Of a stretch of DNA of 64,000 nt, positions 60,301-64,000 are shown piece by piece. Numbering within the stretch: the first letter of the stretch is position 1; the number at the start of each line of letters is the position of its first letter. The DNA lies in assembly GCA_002839705.1 (NCBI GenBank), contig PGYO01000003.1:124001-188000 (forward strand). Direction: 5' to 3'. Source of the stretch: Methanobacteriales archaeon HGW-Methanobacteriales-1. GTDB lineage: Archaea; Methanobacteriota; Methanobacteria; Methanobacteriales; Methanobacteriaceae. The position numbers were made by a program, and so were the translations under genes. The notes beneath the pieces are model-generated. The model ran no database searches, was not told where the DNA came from, and worked only from the letters and a program-made list of their open reading frames with translations.

Positions 60301-61893
60301 GCCATTTTGTCAAATTGGCAAATATCATCCTCTTGGGATGCTGGAAATTATGAAATAACCGCCGAGTACACTGAAAACAATGATTATCTAAGTAATTCAA
60401 CTAACAGCACACTGATTGCCAATTTAATACCAACTAGCATCACTATTGACCCATTAACTGGATATAAATCAGCTAATGTTACTTTGTCTGCAAAAATAGT
60501 GAACCTGGTGAATTATATTTCATTACAAGGCAAAAGTATTGATTTCTATGTAAATGGTACTAAAGTAGGGTCTGGATTAGTAAATGAAGATGGCATCGCT
60601 ACCTACAATTACCACATCCTAGAAAACATTGGAACATACGATATTACTGCGATTTTCAGTGAAGATAGCCAATTTACTGCTTCAAACAATACTAATACTC
60701 TGACCGTGGATCCAACACTTACCAACGTGACAATGAATCCGATAAGTGGTTATAGGGGAGATAATATCCCATTAAATGCCAAATTATGGGATTTAATCTT
60801 TGATATTCCAGTAAATGGAAGAACCATAGATTTTTTCATTAATGGAACTAATGTAGGTTCTAATACAACGGATATCAACGGAATAGCTACTTTCAGTTAC
60901 ACAATTGTAGAAAATATTGGTGATTATGTATTATCTACTGTTTTCAACGGCGATGAACAATTTGGAGCTTCAAATGGCACCACTATATTGTCAGTCAATG
61001 CAACACCAACAACCATTGTTATTGAAAACGTAACAACCAACAAAGGTCAAAATGTGGTTTTAAATGCCACATTATGGGATACATACCGCAATCAAACTAT
61101 AGCTGGTCAAAATATAACTTTCAAAGTTAATGGAGCAGTTATTGGTTCTGTAATCACTGATACTAATGGAACAGCCATTTTAAACTATACTGTAGATTTA
61201 ATAGGTGGAAAATACCCAATTGAAACAGAATTTGCAGGAGATACACAGTATGCTAACTCTTCAGCAATAGGAACACTCAAAGTACTATCCGCTAACCTGT
61301 ACATTCAGGTGAAAACCAGTAAAAACAATCCAAAACTAGGTAAAAAATTCACCCTAACCTATAAACTTGGAAATAAAGGCCCAGATTCAGCAAATAATGT
61401 CATAGTAACCATATTCATGCCAAAAGGATTCCAAATAACTGGAATTACTGGTGATGGTAACTGGACTTACAACCAATACAATAACACCATAACTTGGACA
61501 CTAAAAACTGTGGAAGTAGGTGACCCTTACCTCTACATTACCGGGAAAAACACCAACACTGGAAACCATATATTTGCTTCAAGTATATCCTCAGAAACCT
61601 ATAATTCCAACACAGAAGGCGTAACAAGCATTAAAATTGTTACCCCAACCAATAAAAACAATCACCACACAAATACCGTCACAGTAAAAGCTGCAACACA
61701 AATAAACACAGCTAATGCAACAACCGGAAATGCAACCGACAATCAGAATACAACAAACACAACCAGCGATTCCAATTCAACTACAGCTGAAAAAACTCCA
61801 GTAAACTGGTTATCCTATTGGTGGATACTAATACTGCTTATTTTAGTAGCCGGTGGATACTGGTACTTACTGGCAAACAATAAAGGAGAATAA
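57313..61893 (+). CDS. Large surface adhesin: beta-helix, ten Ig-like repeats, DUF11, membrane anchor
   Basis: About 1,526 residues from the proposed ATA start. A signal peptide (KEKTNDQR then a hydrophobic core ending ISDVSAA) is followed by a pectate-lyase-like beta-helix region with GDTIYVNASGGNDSWDG and GGAIYN repeats. Then come ten Ig-like domains of about 95 residues (roughly residues 370-1330), a DUF11-type domain (KLGKKFTLTYKLGNKGPDSANNV), a Thr/Asn linker and a C-terminal helix. The tail lacks TG-x-P. Domains 1-7 alternate between two types with a 192-residue period. An ATG at 57205 would add 36 residues before the ribosome binding site, so it is unlikely. Adhesion to surfaces or cells is the family role. 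Confidence 0.85.
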   Translation: MQKKEKTNDQRILVLLMLLTLAFVFTFSISDVSAAPGDTIYVNASGGNDSWDGQSATYTGASGPKLTIKNAAGTVNPNGIINIANGTYNENNITITKSMKLIGQSQTGTIINGMQTNTIFFIGSGISVTMSNLTLTNGKTTSNGGAIFDWTHDPYYYYYNGGAIHNRGNLTIINCNFTSNTAFNNGAGGAIYNDANLNVTGSSFINNGANKGGAIYNCANANVTFSRLSGNSAYQGNSIYNWIGTTDAQLNWWGSNAGPSGTVGTVNTGAWLILKITADTTIEYGETSDITVSMLNDSNGIYHNPSNGCLYNIPVALTGTKGTLSPSSAKTVNGIVQSVFTATSGGDAVINAIVDGQAVSIGIAVNPTYSTLTSVNNFKGQNVTLIVQVVDSDHNSVNEGQVTFKVNGTIVRTVNVTSGQGKLNWTIPLNWNAGTYNITANYSATNYASSNSSAMLTVDKTPTILTLNNVSSFHNQYVNIIANLTDYYGNALGGRTVNFTINGDPTTYTATTLANGLATINYQIIQDTNSYSISSSFSGDSNHLSSTSNIGNLNVSKTPTNTTVNSLNNFSGQNVTLAAQVLDYYNQPVPNGQVRFTIGNATPVTVNVVSGIATTIWTIPYSWTAGNYNIVAEYLGTNNLTVSNAVGTLTADKIPTNLTLSNVSNFWHQYVDIVATLTDYYGAPLAGKNITITLNGDSVTYNLTTNSSGSATLNYQINQDSGNYSVSGLFNGDSNYLPTSNLANLNVIKTPTSISIDTVNNFSGQTVTLIAHIVDYYNQTVKSGQVRFTVGNTTPVTVNVVSGLATLNGTIPLSWAVGNYNITAEYLGTSNLTVSNATGTLNVDRTPVNVTVEAGNNFYHQYVDIIANITDYYGNPLVNKLVTFQIDGDSSNYTANTDSNGLAALQYQIVQNVGNYNIKAMFGGDVDYLNSTNNGTLAVTKTPAQLTMNNITSFPGQSVNLTASVFDYYNSTLDDGLVTFKVNGTIAGTTNVSSGVAILSNWQISSSWDAGNYEITAEYTENNDYLSNSTNSTLIANLIPTSITIDPLTGYKSANVTLSAKIVNLVNYISLQGKSIDFYVNGTKVGSGLVNEDGIATYNYHILENIGTYDITAIFSEDSQFTASNNTNTLTVDPTLTNVTMNPISGYRGDNIPLNAKLWDLIFDIPVNGRTIDFFINGTNVGSNTTDINGIATFSYTIVENIGDYVLSTVFNGDEQFGASNGTTILSVNATPTTIVIENVTTNKGQNVVLNATLWDTYRNQTIAGQNITFKVNGAVIGSVITDTNGTAILNYTVDLIGGKYPIETEFAGDTQYANSSAIGTLKVLSANLYIQVKTSKNNPKLGKKFTLTYKLGNKGPDSANNVIVTIFMPKGFQITGITGDGNWTYNQYNNTITWTLKTVEVGDPYLYITGKNTNTGNHIFASSISSETYNSNTEGVTSIKIVTPTNKNNHHTNTVTVKAATQINTANATTGNATDNQNTTNTTSDSNSTTAEKTPVNWLSYWWILILLILVAGGYWYLLANNKGE

Positions 61894-62073
61894 TATTTCT
61901 CCATTTTTATTTTTTTTATTTTTCTAAAATTAATTAATTAAATCAGCTCATTTTACGAAAATAAGTCATTATACTATTTATTTTAAAATAATTTAGATAA
62001 TAATGAGAATTTTTATTATCAATCAAGTACAAAAATAAAATCATCTGAATTTAGATTAAGTGGAGTTATTAAC

Positions 62074-62622
62074 ATGGCAAATCTAATCTATATTGCTACC
62101 AGCCTTGATGGATTTATTGCCAGACAAAATGGAGATATATCCTGGCTAGAAAACGTTCCAAATGTCCACAATAGTGACTTTGGATATGGTGACTTCATTA
62201 ATCGAATTGATGGAGTTATACTGGGAAGAAATACCTATGAAGCCGTTTTAGGATTTGAATCCTGGCCATACAATCAACCAGTTTTTGTTTTAAGTAATAG
62301 TTTAAATAAAATTCCTCAAGAATTGGAAGGAAAAGTAGAGATAGTTAATGGAGAATTAAAATCCATATTAGACACTTTAAAGGCGAGAAAAATTCATAAT
62401 CTATACATTGATGGTGGAAAAACTATTCAATCATTTCTAAAAGAAGATCTCATAGATGAAATGATAATTACCACCGTCCCTATTTTATTAGGAGATTGAA
62501 TCCCATTATTTGGAGATATAAAAAGAGATTTGAAGTTTAAATGTGAAAAAGTTGAATATATAAGTCAATTCGTGGTAAAACATTATTATACAAGAGATAA
62601 AGAAAATTGGAGGATTAAATAA
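62074..62622 (+). pseudogene. Dihydrofolate reductase-like (RibD C-terminal) gene with in-frame TGA
   Basis: The frame opens behind GGAG with YIATSLDGFIARQNGDISWLE and VILGRNTYEAVLGFESWPY, typical of DHFR/RibD-C reductases. At 62497-62499 a TGA interrupts PILLGD-stop-IPLFGDIKRD. Family members have Gly here (LLGDGIPLF), so one base change GGA to TGA explains it. The frame then continues intact to TAA at 62622 with the normal C-terminal end (YTRDKENWRIK). The gene is either a recent pseudogene or the base is a sequence error. Confidence 0.8.
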
Positions 62623-62654
62623 TACCCAATTACGAAATATCTAACTAAATACCC

Positions 62655-63410
62655 TCAAAAATCTTCCTCATTAATCACTGCAGAAACAATTTCAGTCGGG
62701 GCCCCTTTTTTATACCGGAAATCGCACTTATCAGCACCCTCGGCCAGAGTCATTGTCCTTTTAAGTCCCAGACAACCATATTTACTCTCAGGTATGTCCA
62801 TTGCGCACATGTAGGGAACAAATTCATCGGCCCCTTTCTCTTGGAAAAATTTGCAGATGGCACATTCTTTAAAGTCCAGGCCAAAATCAAAGTCTTCCCC
62901 TTCCACAAATTCAAAAACAAAATCTCCATGATATATCCTATTTTCAGATTCACTGGCCATATATTTAAGAAATCCTATAACTTGAGGATTATCCATGGGC
63001 ATTATCTCATCAGAGTTATTTTTAAAAAAATCATCAGCATGCCGGTAGCAGATTTCGCCAATATCCTTCAAATCTTTTCCCCTTCTTTTCAAAACCAAGT
63101 AAACAGCCAAATATTGAGTGGTAGAAGTAATGGTGATAGTTAATGGATTATCAGAACCTCCAATATAGGGCATATCTTCTAGAAGAGAATTATATTCTTT
63201 TTTTATTTGAAAAGCAGCAGTTTTAGCAAAGTCATCACCAAACTTTTTTCCTATGAACTGTTTAATGCCCTTATTAAAGCTCTCAAATTCTATTAAGAGT
63301 TTAGATTTTTCTTCTGCAGAATAACCTGTCATAGTATTTAATTTGTAGTTAATATCATAAAGAACTTGCGAAATATTTCCATTAAACGGTAGTCTAATTA
63401 CAGTAAACAT
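62655..63410 (-). CDS. L-2-amino-thiazoline-4-carboxylic acid hydrolase-like protein
   Basis: A 251-residue soluble protein. Its C-terminal half fits the ATC hydrolase-like family: CAICKFFQEKGADEFVPYMCAMD, then LGLKRTMTLAEGADKCDFRY, with the R-T-x-T-L-A-x-G-x-x-x-C-D-F signature and several Cys. The N-terminal part contains helices and a TQYLAVYLVLKRRGKDL segment. The family name comes from a bacterial enzyme of cysteine synthesis from thiazolines; many archaeal members have no proven substrate. No ribosome binding site is seen; an AT-rich leader suggests a short or absent 5' UTR. It is convergent with the DHFR-like pseudogene. Confidence 0.75.
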   Translation of the reverse strand: MFTVIRLPFNGNISQVLYDINYKLNTMTGYSAEEKSKLLIEFESFNKGIKQFIGKKFGDDFAKTAAFQIKKEYNSLLEDMPYIGGSDNPLTITITSTTQYLAVYLVLKRRGKDLKDIGEICYRHADDFFKNNSDEIMPMDNPQVIGFLKYMASESENRIYHGDFVFEFVEGEDFDFGLDFKECAICKFFQEKGADEFVPYMCAMDIPESKYGCLGLKRTMTLAEGADKCDFRYKKGAPTEIVSAVINEEDF

Positions 63411-63537
63411 TATTATAATTAAAAATCATAGAAAATTAGGAATTAACATGCAGGTTATTAATATTCAAATAGAAGAATAAATTTATAAAATAAAATTAGG
63501 AGTATTTAGAATTATAATTAATTTATAGGGGATTATA

Positions 63538-64000
63538 ATGTTTAAGGAGAATTTTAAAACTTTCAACAAGCTTAGGTGGTCTTTAATATTCATATTTTTA
63601 ATGGTTAATATTCTTTTAATTTTCACCTATCAAAACTCTAACTTGCTAGCACTGGATTCTTTTCTGGTAACCGCACTTCTATTTATTCTAGCAGTATTGC
63701 ATGGAAGAGAACGATATGGTGGAAAAAACATTGCAATCTTTTTCCTGATCACCTGGGCAGTTAGTTTCTTTTTTGAAAATCTGAGCATAGCTACAGGTTT
63801 CCCATTTGGTTTTTATCATTATTCTCCCAGCCTGGGACTGTTAACCGTGCCACTGATTATAATATTCGCCTATTTTGCCATAGGATACTTGGCCTGGATG
63901 TTATCCCATGTATTAACTGGCCAGTACGCGAAAAAACTTCAAGGAAAACAAGTATTTATCGTTCCATTCATCGCGGCCTTTCTCATGGTCATGTGGGATT
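63538..64000 (+). CDS. DUF422/carotenoid-biosynthesis-type membrane protein (partial)
   Basis: The first 154 residues are visible, and the gene leaves the window at the right edge. It has four to five hydrophobic helices (from about 15, 40, 70, 105 and 140). The segment SFFFENLSIATGFPFGFYHYS matches the DUF422/CruF-like family, whose members hydrate carotenoids such as bisanhydrobacterioruberin. The start ATG at 63538 follows AGGGGATTATA. The substrate in a methanogen is uncertain. Confidence 0.72.
   Translation, partial: MFKENFKTFNKLRWSLIFIFLMVNILLIFTYQNSNLLALDSFLVTALLFILAVLHGRERYGGKNIAIFFLITWAVSFFFENLSIATGFPFGFYHYSPSLGLLTVPLIIIFAYFAIGYLAWMLSHVLTGQYAKKLQGKQVFIVPFIAAFLMVMWD

Noticed and set aside
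62497-62499. TGA read as selenocysteine or pyrrolysine
   Set aside because: The family residue is Gly, pyrrolysine uses TAG, and no SECIS-like hairpin was seen; a GGA-to-TGA change is simpler.

Overview
The window looks like chromosome from a methanogenic archaeon of the order Methanobacteriales, most like Methanobacterium. The grounds are: RNA polymerase with split subunits (A'/A'' and B'/B''), archaeal EF-2 and EF-1A, archaetidylserine synthase and decarboxylase, a Taw1 wyosine enzyme, MptD aldolase, a KorDABC 2-oxoglutarate synthase next to sucC, and an MreB-like protein together with ExbB/ExbD and a sortase, as expected for a walled (pseudomurein) archaeon. The DNA is strongly AT-rich, intergenic DNA especially so. 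Start codons include many GTG and TTG behind clear GGAGG-type ribosome binding sites.

Layout. 1-10.6 kb holds envelope genes: ExbD (cut by the window edge) and ExbB, RNase HII, an MreB-like ATPase with a one-base-spaced partner, archaetidylserine decarboxylase and synthase, a membrane protein resembling CpaB/SAF proteins, a frameshifted secreted protein, a sortase, and MptD. 10.9-15 kb is korDABC plus sucC, the reductive 2-oxoglutarate branch of carbon assimilation. 15-20.2 kb carries minus-strand genes (polytopic membrane protein, DUF1002 secreted protein, Taw1), a long gene-poor stretch, and a small secreted transglutaminase-like protein. 20.5-22.6 kb is tpiA and pgk. 22.9-23.8 kb is a cluster of five tRNA genes (Thr, Pro, Tyr, Asp, Lys). 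23.8-37.8 kb is the classic archaeal transcription/translation run rpoH-rpoB2-rpoB1-rpoA1-rpoA2-rpl30e-nusA-rps12-rps7-fusA-tuf-rps10, closed by a good terminator and followed by tRNA-Ser.

From 38 kb on the window becomes accessory. It has a zinc-finger protein with an AbiGi-like C-terminus, three unrecognised proteins, decayed genes, small membrane proteins, a GGR-like flavoprotein, DUF169, an M23-type peptidase, a response-regulator/histidine-kinase hybrid, GNAT and AhpD-like proteins, two large surface proteins (a beta-helix protein and an Ig-repeat adhesin), a lipoprotein, an alpha/beta hydrolase lacking its nucleophile, a nonsense-mutated DHFR-like gene, an ATC-hydrolase-like gene, and the start of a DUF422/carotenoid-type membrane protein.

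The observations I rank highest are: a sortase beside a protein whose C-terminus carries the same TG-x-P plus membrane helix plus basic tail as a surface protein 43 kb away; two secreted proteins whose best ribosome binding sites point at ATT and ATA start codons; a 192-residue alternating two-domain repeat in the large adhesin; several gene remnants (two copies of a flavoprotein C-terminus, a hydrolase, a sorting-signal tail); a Gly-to-TGA nonsense change in a reductase; and the zinc-finger/AbiGi-like gene with its unknown neighbours. No CRISPR array, insertion sequence or clear prophage was seen.
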